This document shows positions 35,501 through 48,599 of a stretch of DNA of 64,000 nt, piece by piece (the stretch's first letter is position 1; each line of letters starts with the position of its first letter). The position numbers and the translations under genes were made by a program. The notes beneath the pieces are model-generated. The model saw only the letters and a program-made list of their open reading frames with translations, had not been told where the DNA came from and ran no database searches. This stretch comes from Laguncularia racemosa (taxonomy: Eukaryota; Streptophyta; Magnoliopsida; Myrtales; Combretaceae): assembly GCA_037954665.1 (NCBI GenBank), contig JBBMOL010000097.1, forward strand, positions 2,582,221 to 2,646,220, written 5' to 3'.

Positions 35501-37504
35501 CCCAATCCAGTTTGAAGCCTTCACTGATGGATTACCATCAAAAGCATCACCATTAAATTCATGGTTCAGAGATGCTTTAGAATTTTGTAGGTCACAAGGT
35601 TCCACTTCCTCCTCAAAGATAATTGAATTGCTGTTGTCAACTGCTGCAGTTTCTATATTAGGTACTGTTAAATTTTCAGTGGCAGCTGAATCTGATACAT
35701 CTACAGAACTGGATGGTTTTATTTCATCTTTTCCCATGTTGAACTCTCTTCTAGTGCTAATAGATATCCCATCAAAAGGACGCTCTGAGTCAACATCACT
35801 CTCTGCCTTAATCTCCCATTTTATCTTTTGATTATCTTTCTGTGTTTCATGTTTAGTTGAAAGATACTCTCTAGCTTCTTTCACAGATCGAATGATCCTT
35901 GGTTTTCTGACAGAATTTCCTGAAGGTGATTTGTTATCAGGAACATTAGGTGATGGAGCGACTTTCTTTGTGTTACTAAGACGAAATTTGCTATCACTAT
36001 CTTTAACACTTCTCCCAGATGAATGAGTATCACCAGAAACCCTGAGAATAGCATTGGTAGCATGAGTCTGCCCTTTTCCCTCTTGTGCTGCTTCATCAAT
36101 AGATATAGCACACTTTTCCATTGGTACACATACAGAATCACTAGCAGCTCTATTGATCGATTCGACCTTTTCTTTGTTTCCAGCTTGAACATTATCCAGA
36201 GAAGTTGTTCCCTCCTCTCCATACATTTCAATAACCTCTTTTACATCGGGAAGCTTGTTTCCTGGAACAAGATCCTCTCTTCCATATTCTTCAACCAGAG
36301 AAGCCTCCCCATGATCAATTTCCCTAACCCTCCTACCCACTCCTTGAACTTCCTCAATCCTATCATTCATCACAGAGGCAAATTTTTTACCATATTCACC
36401 ATCATCTTGGACTGTTGATGTAGCTTTAAAATCTTTTGCTCTTTGGATACCATGCATAAGTTCCTGTTTATCCAACTCAGGTGCTATATCAGATGCAAAT
36501 GCAGACTCGGCATCCTTTTCAGTCACTTCCAAATGTCCCTTTACCAGCATCTCTTTCTCCTTTCTCGACTTCATCTTTCTCCTCATCATTTCCTTCTCCA
36601 GCGGTGTGTACCTCACCTCCTCCTTCCTCAAACCAAACAACAACTTCACAATAAACAGCACAACGAATCCACACACAAATATCCTCCCAACACCAGATAA
36701 ATTCAACCTCTTAATCGACTCCAGCCTGAAAGGCATATTCCTGATCATCCCAATGAAACCAGATTCGTTCCCAGCAACAACAAACTTAACCACTGAACTA
36801 TTTCTCGGAATCACATTCTCTCCTCTTTCCATCTCCCTAGCCAAAGCCTTCGCACGAAGTATCTTTAATTTCACATTCTTTGAGTCCTCAATACCCCGAG
36901 CTACAACTTGGCTTCTTCTCAATATCTCATCCTCATCCACTACTACATTTTTTATGTTGCCATCAGAACCTTGAAAAACAGTAAAAATAGGATCAGACCC
37001 AATTCCCCATAATTCAACATCGGTCTTGTATTGATCAACCCAATTTTCCAATTTAGTCCACAAAACGGACTCTCCCAATACTTTCTCACCTTTTGTTGCT
37101 TCCGCTTCACTTCTAACCTCACAATCATCATAGTTATCAACTAGTTCACCATCTTTAGACTCGTTCTCACTGAAAGTTTCAACCTTTGTATTGAAATGAT
37201 CATAATTCAGGCCTTCAGAATTATTTGAATTTACCTTTTGGTCACCAACGAGCTTCTTCCGCAACCTGTTTCGTCGGCGAGTCCTCGATGGACCGAGACG
37301 GGCTGAAACCGTTAGGTTTCGGGTGATAGGGAGTAGTGGTGATGAAAGGAGTGAAATTGAAGGGGCGGGAATAAATTTGGAAGTGGAAACTCGAAATAGG
37401 ATAGAGTTTTGGCGGTGGCGAGTAGAGAGAGATAGAGTTGTAGCGAACTTGGGAGTGAATTGTGAAGTGGGAAAAGGAGGGATGGGAGCGTGGGTGACCT
37501 CCAT
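26504..37504 (-). CDS. EMB1703: EMB1703-like (EMBRYO DEFECTIVE 1703) plastid protein
   Basis: Five minus-strand exons (37504-35041, 34812-34175, 33344-33135, 26899-26682, 26546-26504) give 3573 bases, 1190 aa. Residues 1 to about 67 look like a plastid transit peptide (MEVTHAPIPPFPTSQF, Ser-rich). LENWVDQYKTDVELWGIG follows near residue 152, one membrane segment VGRIFVCGFVVLFIVKLLFG near 272-291, a long acidic and charged middle part, and a conserved C-terminal part with YDPLEKIIPRWKGP, EEDYLWWLDLPHVL, KPYHVIAFEDSRDCKNL and AFREAKGNGFNVTVIRKGEL. Arabidopsis EMB1703 (At3g61780) is an essential plastid-targeted protein of unclear biochemical role. Introns 3 and 4 both need GC donors to keep frame. 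Intron 3 is 6235 bases because it contains a Ty3/gypsy element. The last exon (43 nt, basic tail RRKSRGMMKRGFKK) is the least certain. Confidence 0.87.
27014..27018 (+). repeat. 5-bp target site duplication, left copy
   Basis: AGTTC directly precedes the 5' LTR and recurs directly after the 3' LTR at 32389-32393. Confidence 0.9.
27019..27562 (+). repeat. 5' LTR of the chromovirus
   Basis: 544 bases, TGTTAG...CTAACA. It is nearly the same as the 3' LTR but longer by 48 bases. Differences include extra sequence near 27083-27105 (a GGAGCTCCACAAG stretch), near 27195-27225, and a short insertion near 27519-27527. Confidence 0.93.
27586..31881 (+). pseudogene. Chromovirus gag-pol polyprotein, eleven premature stops
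   Basis: One reading frame runs through the whole internal region. Gag spans 27586 to about 28460 (YDGSEDPLIWLYRCEKFF), then a zinc knuckle CYNCDETYTAGHRC near 28499. Protease LVDSGSTHNFIS lies near 28700, reverse transcriptase near 29200-29800 with VFFDDILIYS, and RNase H with VECDASGSRIGAVLQQ near 30080. Integrase follows from 30640 with an H..H..C..C region and MDFVVGLP, SDRNATF and HPQSDGQTE for the D, D, E triad. A chromodomain ends at 31881 (LLVQWAGTDPTDATWESL). In-frame stops begin at 27772, 28366, 28468, 29116, 29338, 29698, 29833, 30325, 30709, 30829 and 31162. No frameshift was seen. The element cannot make its own proteins. Confidence 0.93.
31893..32388 (+). repeat. 3' LTR of the chromovirus
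   Basis: 496 bases, TGTTAG...CTAACA, followed by AGTTC at 32389-32393. Most differences from the 5' LTR are small deletions rather than base changes. Confidence 0.93.
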
Positions 37505-39540
37505 GAATGAAGAAGGGTTTACTGAGTTTCATGAACGTTTGCTAAAACCCTGATAACAACAGAAACATTTTCCCAAAGTTAACCAAAGTCCAAGCCATGG
37601 GAAATAGAAATACTGACGTTTACTCTTTAAGGATGTTCTTCGTATTTTTTGGTTGGTTTTATATCAGGTATTTCGTAAAATAAAGTGCGTTTTGTATTCT
37701 ATTTGAGCCCAAGATTTGACTGGTAAGAGTAATTAATTTAATTAAATAAAATAATTATATATATTATTTAAGTAAATTAATAAAAAAAACCAAAAAAATG
37801 AAATATAAAAGACAAAAACCTAGAACTACAATAAAATAAAAAATAATGTTTTGGCCACTGGGCATTAAGTAGTAGAATGAAGACAAATCAAAATGCAGGT
37901 GGCAACTTACTAAAAAAGGTTGGGTTGATAGACTACTTATAGTGAAATAGTGAATGGTTATTTATTACTTTAAGATAGCGTAAACAAGAGAAAATAATAA
38001 AATAAGATGGTTTTTTTTATACCAAAAATCTTTATAATTATTATAAGATGACGAGTGATTATTTATTATTATTATTAAATTAAATAATTTATTTATTTAT
38101 TTATTGCTAAAAAGACAATTAGATCATAAAAATTTCTTCCTTGATAATCATAAAATCTTTATTATAATAATTTTTCTTTTAAAAAAAAAAATCTAGACGG
38201 ACACATTACGTTTACCCGTTTGTATTATGTTTGTGCCTTTTGGTGCTCTAGTTTGAGAAGTTTTTATTCTTCTAATGACTTGCTTATTTTTTATTTCTAT
38301 CTTCTAAATTTAAATAGCTTATATAAAACTCTGCAATTGAATTTTTTATTCAATTAAATTTATTAGCATGTTTTGAAACGGTATTATGCTTGTATGTGAG
38401 TGCATTTGTAGATTCTTTAACATATCAGTATTTAACATTAAAAAAAGATAGCTTCTTATTTATATAGACCTATAAGGCACTAAAATGAACTTATGGATAA
38501 TTATTCTATTTAATAATAGATTATCATCTCCAATCACATTTTATTATTTATACAAAAGAAATACTATAAGATTAATTATTTTTTTAATATACAGCTGCGT
38601 GTAGTAAAAAAGAATTTGAATATAGATATCATTTTGTAAAGCGTTTCGAAAAATTAAAACTTAAACAAAACATTAGATCGTTTTCTTTAAAAATATTAAA
38701 TCGATCAAGCCAAGTTGGTACAGGTTCTTTGAAATTGGGTAAAATTACAATTAAGATTGGTAAATTGGTGTATTATTTGCCAACTTAGATATAATATGAT
38801 ATAATTATATATAAATTTATATGATTTAAATATGTATTTTGAATTTTGATGATTTTTTAGTATATTCGTTAAGTTTTGATTATATAAAAATAAAAAATAA
38901 TGAATCATTCTTATTAATATCTTTAATAATATATTAGTATTTATTTTCGATGTACATGATTGGATAATTACTCTCAAAAGTTAATAAAAGGCATGTTAAC
39001 ACTATTATCCTATGAGGTCATGAGTGGATTAATGCATTGATGTAATGGAATAAATGAATGATTTATTTTGGTATGTTAATATTAAACTTATTTTACTAAA
39101 AAAATTTATTTGTCACATTATAAGTAATTAAATAATTTATTGTTTTAGACTTTAATTTTATCAATATTTTTGTTTTGATTATTTCAATAGACATCATAAC
39201 TATAGTAAAATTATTTTAAACATTTTAATTGACAAAAGGTATAACTCAAATATAAAACATATTCAATTAAGTAGGTTATGTTATAAATTTAAATTTTTGA
39301 ATATGATTGATAAATAAATTATGCTATAACTTAAAACTTTTTAAATATAAATCTATTTATATATGTATACGAAATATAGCACAAGTGCTAATTACTGTGG
39401 CAAGACCAGCGGTTTGGTTTTTGTGTCGATGGGACCGGTCGGTCCAGTTTTTAGGGAGTCTGGACATTGCCAATGCTCTCTCTATTCCTTTGTTTTTAAT
39501 CTTTTAACGAATCGATCTTTACGGACCGGTAAGCAATCCA
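37505..39540. other. AT-rich region between divergent EMB1703 and MGP1 genes
   Basis: About 2.2 kb separate the two divergent starts. No gene is supported; the 38705-38977 and 39307-39578 open frames are low-complexity or shadows. The first few hundred bases before each ATG must contain the promoters. Confidence 0.6.
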
Positions 39541-39542
39541 AC

Positions 39543-39661
39543 GGCCCAAAGAAGAGGAAGTGTAATGTAACATGCTAAGTCGCACTGAATCAGCTAAAAG
39601 TTCCTCTCGTACTCACCCATCAGACCTAAACTGACCATCAAACTAATCCTCGAAACCCTAA
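39543..39661. promoter_or_regulatory. Site II motif plus telo-box upstream of MGP1
   Basis: GGCCCA at 39543-39548 is the reverse complement of TGGGCC, a site II element. AAACCCTAA at 39653-39661 is a telo-box. They lie about 155 and 40 bases before the MGP1 start codon. This pair is known from promoters of plant genes for mitochondrial respiratory-chain proteins and ribosomal proteins. Function here is inferred from motif and position only. Confidence 0.55.
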
Positions 39662-39697
39662 TCTCTCTCTTTGTCTCTCAAGAAGAAGAAGACGATC

Positions 39698-42600
39698 ATG
39701 GCCTTCACAACTCGGCTCTTATCCAAGTCGCGACAGGTAAATACTTCTCCGGGTCCAAAAATAACTTAGTGGATTGGAATGTCAAAAAGTTTTAGTCTTT
39801 TTAGATCTAATGCTCGCATTTGGTTGGGTTTAGTCTATATATATCTCTCTCTCTCCTTTTGTTCCGTGAAATGATCGGAAGGAACGCGTGTAAGCGATCG
39901 ACTTTGTTTGGTTCTGTCGGGATTCGAGCAACATTTTGTAGTGAGTGGGAGATGGTTATAGCATAGGATTAGCTTAACTTTGCGTACTGGAAGAATTTGA
40001 TGTGATGGAGTATGAATGTTATCTGTAGAGAGCTGGTTCAATTACGCTTCGCCCCGTCAGCATAGAAAGAAGATGTAAATGTTTTGTATGGTTTATTGGG
40101 AAGCCGATTAAAGTTAGTTGATCACTCGAAAAAATGAAAATGGAGAATATATGGTAGAAATGTTCTCTCTCTTTGATTTCCCAACATCCGCGCCCCCCGA
40201 CCTCCCCGGGAATACCTCCTCTGCTTTAAAACATGGGATATGATTTTCAAGGAATTCAGTTTACTAAAGTTTTTAGTACAAGATGACTGTTAAGTTTTCT
40301 CAGGAAAAATAGGACGTGATAATTGATATTTTGACATTTCAGATAATAGGACTCACATGTAGTCTCATTTTTCTAGGCCCTAAAATCTTATGCATAGATA
40401 AATCAATGGAAGATGTATAAAAAATAGGTGTAACCGGTTGCACCTATTTTTTTAGTGAAAGATTGGTCACGTAGCAAGGATAATGACAAAGAAATAGGAG
40501 CTCATTGCCCCCTATTCCCTTGAATCCTTATAACTAGTGGAATAGAGTGATCAATTTTTTAAAAATTGGAAGCTAAAATCACTTTTTTTCCATCATTACC
40601 CCAATAATATTCGTACTATAGGATTAAGCTCTTAGTGAGAATATATTAGTAATTTGGATTAGAAGACAAGTTTTGTTTTTTTGGATATATTTTATCAATG
40701 GCACCAACTAGTTGTAACCCCATGGATGAGGATGCATAAAATATATACTAAAAATTGATGATCAGTTGATGGAGATTACAATCTTTTGAGGAAGTAGTTG
40801 ATATGTTAGTGTATAACTTCATCTGATTACATAAAGTTTCTGTGCTCTTAGTCACATGTCTAGGGTTCAAAACCCAGTTGCTAATTACCAAAGGACCATT
40901 ACCTGATCTTTCAATGTTATTGGAAGTCTGAGGCATGTAGAAAGGAGGAAGAGAGTTGGCAAAAAAGAAAAGGGGGATGATAAATGGCAAACAATACATT
41001 TTATCACCAGTATCTCATTTTTCATCATATGTAGCTATTCCCAGAAGTTACATTTAGTTTCATTTGTTCTGGTTTGTATTTGAACAGTTGTATGGAAGTC
41101 AAATCATTCTGCAGAAGGAACATGCTATTCCTGTCCGATCTTTTGCAAAAGCAACTACTGCCTCTGCCCTCAAGGGCGATGGTGAGCAATTCCATCATTT
41201 TTTTTAATGATTTGTTGAAATGATTTTACCCTATTACCATTGAAATTATAGCATTGCATTCTGGCAATAATTTGATGCCTTGGGCAATCCTTTAGTGTTG
41301 CTTGGGGATGAGTTGTTCTAATTCATATATGGTGCTTTCAATTAGAGATGCTGAAGAATATCTTTCTGGAGGTTAAAAAGAAGTTTGAGACGGCAATTGG
41401 AATTCTGAGAAAGGAGAAGATCACCATTGATCCGGCAGACCCAGCTGCTGTCTCTCAATATGCAAATGTTATGAAGACAATAAGACAGAAGTACCTTTTC
41501 TCTTGCCTTTCCCTCAGCTATTGTTGCATTTCTCTTTGCATTTTTGAATCTGTTCTTACTTCTTATATTTGCTTATGTTTTCAATGTATGCTTTACTGGC
41601 TTTTTTTGTGGAACATGTCTAGCTGTCATGTGGTTGCCAGAACCTTTGTGTGCAAAAGTCTTTAAATAGAAAAACATTGAGGGCCTTTACATTAATTATT
41701 TTCTTCTAAAACACTTCATATGATACAAGAAAGATAATAAGATGTAACGCATAATAACTGGCCATCATCAAGAGCACAGGAAACTTTGTAAATATCCATG
41801 CATGAAATGATGTATAGGAATCCAGAATGAAGGGAATGGGTCCCTTACTGTGGTGACAATACTCTGTTTTCTTGATTTTGCTTTTATACTTGGATAGACA
41901 GTTGGGACTAGGATCTATCACCCAACCATTCATCTTTATCTCTTTCAGGGCTGATTTATTCTCAGAATCTCAGAGGATCAAATTCACAATTGAGACACGT
42001 ACTAATGATATACCTGATGCCCGCACATATCTCCTGACATTGAGGGAAATTCGGCTCAAGTAAGTTTATTTGTATGATGTCATTGTTTTTTTTTTGGATA
42101 ATTGAAGTATGATGTCATTGTTGTTTACTGATTCTTTGCCTGATTCTTTTTCATTGTTTGTATTCTATATATTTTAAGCCAGAAGTTTCTCTGAGAATTT
42201 CAATTAGCTGAGTGGGGAAAAAACCGTGAGAATAGGATAATGGATGGGGGTTTTGTTTTGGTTCTTTTTTGACTTACTTTTGCAGCAAAATTACTTTGAT
42301 GATAAAAGCTGGGGTATGTATTATTCCAGCACCTGTCAATAGAATTAATGATTTATGCTAATCAGGCGCATACCAGATCATCCAGAGAACAAATATAAGA
42401 AATGAAATACAATGGGCTTCTAACATATTCTCTAATATTTTATCCTACTTTCTGTTTGTCAACAATAGTACTTCTTACATGAATGTTTTAAAAACTTTTA
42501 TGGACCACATGTTGCAGGAGAGGACTTACTGATGAACTAGGTGCGGAGGCTAAGATGATGGATGCACTGGATAAAGTTGAGAAAGAAATTAAAAAACCTC

Positions 42601-44422
42601 TCATGAGGAATGACAAGAAAGGAATGGGCCTTCTCGTGGCTGAATTTGATAAAATTAACAAGCAGTGAGTGTTTCTTTTTCCTTGTTTTTGGACGCTGGG
42701 TCAGAGGGAAGTGTATTGTCTGCTGACAGTTTACTTCTTGCTTTCAAACAATGCAGATCACGATAACTGAAAAATTAGTTTATTTGGTGTGTCTACATGC
42801 CTGCACAAATGAAAATCATGTAATTTGATATTTTTATCTTAAGAACCCTGAAAGCAATTCTGTTGTGAAATTGGTTACTACTTCTGTTATCCTTCAACTG
42901 TTGACTCATGGAAATATACCACAAAATTATTGTATTTCTTTGTGCTCTCTGTTGCGGGAAAATATTCTGTGACTTCAGTCTGCGGATCAAGTGGGTTCCC
43001 TATTTTCCTTCTACCTCTTATCTGCATTAATTTTATCAATAGTTCAATGATTCTATCCTAAGAACCTTGAAAAATATAAATGAATACCATCTTGCAAAGT
43101 GTTTGTATTTCATAGTGCATTCTGCCAAGGACTTGTATTTCCCAGTCTTTGTACTTCATTTTGAGGCTCAAGTGAATTCCTGTTTTCTGTCTGTCTCTTA
43201 ACTGCATTAATATTACTGAAAGTTCTAGATTGCTTCTTAAAATATTCATTTGTTAGAGTAATATTTCAATCAACAATTGCAACAGATTGAACGTGAGTTT
43301 GTGATTAATCTTTTCCTCCGCATGGTATTGCTTCTCTAGAAAAAAAAGGGAACACATAAAATCTGGCTTCCTAAAATGAACAAGAGCTCACCTAAAATGG
43401 ATGAGAACTCTCTATTTTATTTGCTAGATGAATTTCTTTGGTACAATTATCCATGTCAAAGTCAATATTTCTTGACATTTTGGCAGTGGTAATTTGCATT
43501 TGATTTAAGTATATTGTGTGTTATGTGGTATTATGATCCCCTCATTGTATTTCATTGGCATTTTGCTATAGAGAACAGTCATCTGCAATGCTTAAGATAT
43601 TTTTGTTTATTTGTTCAAGAAAGAGGAGAAGAGTATTGGGATCTGCTGTTATAGTCGATATACAGTTCAATTGGCTTTTTTCTTAAGTAACACATGACCC
43701 CGGTTGATAGCTAGTCTCACTTGCTTATATATTAAAACTTGCTCTTGTTTCTTCCAGAAAGTGATTGAAAGGCGATGACCATTGTTGGTATGACATGCTG
43801 AGTCTTGTCATGATTTTAGTTCTGTTGGATCGGGTATGAGCATGTCGTAGATTTTGGGCTGTATGATTGCAGTTATTTGTAGGCGACCTTTTTACTTCTT
43901 TACTTGAAAGGATGTTATTTAATATTATCTTTTGTAGGCTTGGAATTCGAAAGGAGGATTTACCGAAGTACGAGGAAGGATTGGAACTTAAAATTGCTAA
44001 AGCACAATTGGAGGAGCTGAAGAAGGATGCTCTTGAGTCCATGGAAACTCAGAAGAAGAGGTATATGTCTTGAACCATCTAATGAACTTACTCAATGCTG
44101 CCTTGTGACATTTTTGTAGGTGTCTCATTCTTTGCTGCCTTAGTCTAAATTTATAGATGCACATTTTTGTGCATGTATCCCTTCTTTAGGTAAAACCTTC
44201 TGATGTGTTTTGAGATATTATATGTTTTGAAGAATGTTGTATTTTATTAGACATAAGATCTGTGATTAAATGTAGATGGTAACGTGTGCTAGTTGATTAT
44301 GTTCTTGCATTTTGTTTGGACCACATGTACTGACTAGTCAAATCTTTGTTCATTACAGAGAAGAATTCAAGGATGAGGAAATGGTTGATGTGAAATCCTT
44401 GGACATCAGAAACTTCCTTTGA
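39698..44422 (+). CDS. MGP1: ATP synthase 24 kDa (FAd) subunit, mitochondrial
   Basis: Seven exons (39698-39736, 41088-41181, 41346-41490, 41949-42059, 42518-42664, 43938-44060, 44359-44422) join with GT-AG borders into 723 bases, 240 aa, the length known for Arabidopsis At2g21870 (MALE GAMETOPHYTE DEFECTIVE 1). The start MAFTTRLLSKSRQLYGSQII with Arg and Ser and no acidic residue fits a mitochondrial presequence. The mature part is charged and helical: EMLKNIFLEVKKKFETAIGI, DPADPAAVSQYANVMKTIRQ, TNDIPDARTYLLTLREIRLK, KLDKVEKEIKKP-like heptads and the end DVKSLDIRNFL. It is a plant F1Fo-ATP synthase subunit needed for pollen function in Arabidopsis. AATAAA at 44516-44521 is a likely poly(A) signal. 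Confidence 0.95.
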
Positions 44423-45271
44423 GGTCGAGATTAATTTAGTAGATGAAAAATTGAACAAATCATGCAGAAATTGAGTTGTGCTCAAGTCATGTTTCTGCCG
44501 CCTCTTTTTTCTTTCAATAAAAGGGGAACCGACTCAGGAATATGCTTGTTTTTTGAGCCGCTGAAGATGTTTCAATTTGAATGGTTCCAGATTATATATT
44601 GGTTTTCGCTTACATTTCCAGCTGGTGATGCTTTCTGGTGTTTGATTTTGTATGTCTCTCAAGAAGCAATTGTTATCAAAAGCAGAAAATAAATGATATG
44701 CAAATTTTTCTATGTTTAACTCTCTAGACTACTTTTTCCGGCCTCTCCACTGAGTACCTTTACAGGCCATGGAACTATTGATTTATGCGGAACACATGAT
44801 ATAAAGACCCTCTTTAAATCGACCCAACCATACCTTGGGCATTTGATTGAGTCATGGAAACAATGGAAAACTGCTAATTTTAATGGAATTTGGAGAAAGC
44901 ATGCTTAAGTTTCTAGATATCCGTACGTTTCTTTTCTTCTTCTTTTTTGCTTCCCGTTATAACAATCCATTAAAGAAATGAATACTTACGAACGGACAGA
45001 GCTCGGCAAAGAAAATAGGGATGCTGTTGGATTAGGATTTAGGTCGGTTTTATAAAATCTAAACTCAATTTGCTATGCGGTAACTGAAGATTCATTTCAA
45101 AATCCTAGTCTATGATATTGAAAATCTGTCCCACTATGAGTATTACAAACTCATGATCCAACTTATTGACTTGATACCTTGTGAAATGAAAAGATAAAAG
45201 TATTATCAAGATTTTTGTATTTTGTTTTTACTATTCACAAATTCAAATAGCTATCAACATCTACATTTTGA

Positions 45272-45280
45272 TATATTGGG
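45272..45280 (+). repeat. 9-bp target site duplication, left copy
   Basis: TATATTGGG here and again at 51086-51094 flank the Mutator-like element. Nine bases is the usual duplication length for this superfamily. Confidence 0.8.
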
Positions 45281-45729
45281 TTTTTTTTTTCTTAAAAGAA
45301 TATGGGTCCTTTTTTAAAATTAATTATCAACATGGGACTTTTAAGAAACTAATTATAGGAATATGAGAGTGAAAACATATACAATGCATGCGTATTAACT
45401 ATTCTAAATATTTTGAATGAAAGTCACATAGTATATGTATCTTTTGTTTAATTTATTTATAACAAAAGACGCATACATCGTATGTGTCTTTTTTGAGTCC
45501 CATATAAATCACACAAATAGAACAGCAACATAGAAATAGTAAACAATGGCGAAAAAAAAACCCCTTCGAAATCCATTTGTCCCCTTCATCAAAGTTCCTC
45601 AAATACAAACTAAACATTGTTGAATTTTTACTCAAAAACAAGTAAATCAATCATCCTAAACTTTTATTTACTTACATTTACTTCAATCTATACACATTTA
45701 CATGAAAAACTTGCATAAACCCCAATTGT

Positions 45730-46245
45730 TGGATACTATACACATGTCTATAATTATTTAATAAAACCATCAAATATGCTATGCAATTGTTTGTATATAG
45801 TGTGTAGTAACTAATTTGTGTATATTGGTTGTTGCACAATAGACAAAGCATTACATGTGTATATGTTGATGTTGCATGCAATGTGTTTGTAAAAATGCCT
45901 AAGTCAAATACCCCTCATATTTGTAAGACTTGAAAATGTTGTACATCTTAGTAGACTTAGACTAATAAGTGGCATCCTAATTATTGCATACTATACACGT
46001 GTGTAATTATTTAATAAGATTATTGAATATGCTACATAATTGTTTGTATAAAGTGTGAAATAGCCTATTTGTGTGTATTGGTTCTTGGTGCACAATAGAT
46101 AAAGCATTATATCTGAATAAGTTGATGTTGCATGCAATGTGTTTGTTAAAATGCTTAAGTGAAAAATCCCACATGTTTGAAAGGCTTGGAAATGTTACAT
46201 GTCTTAGTAGGCTTGGACTAACAAGTGACATCTTGATATCATTAG
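45730..46245 (+). repeat. Tandem duplication of ~257 bp
   Basis: Two diverged copies, about 45730-45986 and 45988-46245, share ACTATACAC.TGT.TATAATTAT-like starts, then GTTGATGTTGCATGCAATGTG and an end near CTTAGTAG.CTT..ACTAA.AA. They lie in the left subterminal region of the Mutator-like element. Confidence 0.85.
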
Positions 46246-46249
46246 GTTG

Positions 46250-48420
46250 ATAATGGTTGAATTTGTGAAGTTTGTTATTTATGCATTTGGAAATATTGTG
46301 AGTGGGAAGTAGAGTCTAGAGTATGATAGAGATGTGGTCAAGAAATTGAAAATGAAAAAAAAAATGCCAAATACGCATAATTCCTTTGTAAGATATGTGG
46401 AAGCATTTATGTGGAAGCATTAGTATCGATCTTAGTGCAGTTACGAGAGAGATATTACACAAACATCCTTACTATTAAAGTGTTGGTGTATCATATTACG
46501 TAATGGCCATTAGGGATGATGATGTTGATAACCTTATTGAAATGGTTGAAACTTTAGAGGAGGAGTGCATACAACAATTATATGTCAAGATTAGTGAGGA
46601 ATCAAGGCCTCATCATCGTCATTACACATTAGGAGCAGGAACTTCTACTTATACAATATCACATGTGTAACAAGTGATTACTGAATCACCAATAGTTGAA
46701 TAGTATAATGCAATGCATGTTGAAGAGTATAATCTAATGCTTGTGTTTCAGTATTCAAATGAGGTTGAAAATGAAGTTGAAGATGAAATTAGTTGGATCC
46801 TTCATGAACCTATCCCAGATGATCTTGAGTTTGATGGTGATGATAATAGTTTTGAGGATGATGATCAGATGCATGGAAACATTGCTTATGAGGTGCCCCC
46901 AGCAAACCTTCTAGCTCATTACAATCAAAGGAAGCACCGATAAATCTATTAAAAAATGAGATGGCGAATGTGGAAGTTCAAGATGCTATTCCTTTTTTCA
47001 ATGTTGGTGGAGGTGATGGGTACATAAGATTCAAGGAAACTAAAAAAGCAATGTGTAGTAACTCGAGTAATATTAAAGACCTTAGTAAAGGGATGAGATT
47101 CAATACCAAGAAAGAACGCCTTAAAGCAATTAAGATGTACTACATAAAGAAACACTACAACTTTAATGCGGAAAAATCGAAGAGTACTATGTAGTTGATA
47201 TTTTGTGCAAAAAGGGATAATGATTATAGGTGGAAGCTGTAGGCATGCAAAAAAAAGTTAGAGGGGCTTTTTGTTATAGGAAAATATGAGGGACTTCACA
47301 CATATGTAGATCCTATCATAAGCCATGATCATCTTAAACTTGATTGTAATATGATAGCTAGTTGCTTTCTTAATGTTATCAGGAAAGAACCTGACACAAA
47401 GATTGCCAATCTTAGGACTATAGTGGAAGATCACTTTGGCTACATAATAACTACAAAAGGGTGTGGGAAGGTAAGCGAAAGGCAACTGAGATCATTTATG
47501 GCAATTGGGAAAAATCGCATAATGAGCTATCGAAACTTCTTAATGCATTCAAGAATAATAATCTCGGAACATGAGTTGAATGGGGGTGGTATAGATCACT
47601 AGTACTTGGAGTTACATTTGAAGTAGGTTTGTTGGACATTCAGTCCATGTGTGGAAGCCTTCAAATATTGCAGGCTAGTGGTATGTATTGATGGTATTTT
47701 TTTTGTATAGAAAATACATTATCACTTGTAGCATTGATGAAAACAACTATATAGTCCCCTTAGCCTTTGCCTTAGTTGATGGGGAAGCGATTGAGACATG
47801 GCGATGGTTTCTAAGATACCTAAAGGCAAACATGTTGTTGGTAAGCGAGAAGGACATGAAACCATTTGCTTTATATCTAAGACACAAGGGTATTGACTTC
47901 GCAGTTATAAGAGAGTTTGTTGGATGAAGGCCTTCGTTTGCTGTATAGAGGTTTTGTTCACATCACATAGCAAGTAATTTTAATATAGCCCATATGAATA
48001 TATAATATAAAGTTGGTAACATATGCAAGGATGCAAGCACAGGTAAGAAAATTTGAACATATCATGCAACACATGGGAGCAATAAAGGAAAATGCCTTAG
48101 CTTGGATCAATAACATTGCCTTAGAGCAGTGGATACTTGCACATGATAGTGAGTACTATTTTGGCAATATGACTACAAATATTGCTAAAGTGTATAATTT
48201 AATTTTGAAAAATGCTCAGGCCTTACCAATAATAGCTCTTGTGAAGAAGATTTTCTACAATTGTATTATCAATTGGGAAGAATGGTATAACGATGCTAGG
48301 GAAGCAATAGCAGAGAACAAGATGTTTACAAAATAAGTATCTAAGTTTATTGAAAAGTGGAGCCAACGGGCCATATGGACCAACTAACAGATTGGTTTTG
48401 ACTTGTTAGGATATTCACCG
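46250..48420 (+). pseudogene. Decayed MULE transposase of the complete element
   Basis: In order the plus strand shows an N-terminal acidic stretch (VENEVEDEISWILHEPIPDD, near 46760), then the DNA-binding region SKGMRFNTKKERLKAIKMYY (near 47085), then RKEPDTKIANLRTIVEDHFG (near 47380). The core part NNYIVPLAFALVDGEAIETW with RWFLRYLK is near 47735-47825, and NIAKVYNLILKNAQALPIIA near 48180. Frames are interrupted by stops and shifts, so it is inactive. It is closely similar in layout to the remnant at 1-1470. Confidence 0.82.
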
Positions 48421-48599
48421 CTCATAGGTCGTATGGGATGGAGAGGTATTTGTTATGTCACTTAAATACTTGTATTTCCGTATTTATAAATGATGTGCTT
48501 TACAACCCAAACATGTCTTTTCAATGAGACTCTTGGCTTGTGGTTCAGTAGTGTAGGTTGAAGTTATGTAGTGACTAGCGCGGCATTCCATTAAATTCA

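Noticed and set aside
35481..36974. Several plus-strand frames of 85-131 aa
   Set aside because: They are antisense shadows of EMB1703-like exon 1.
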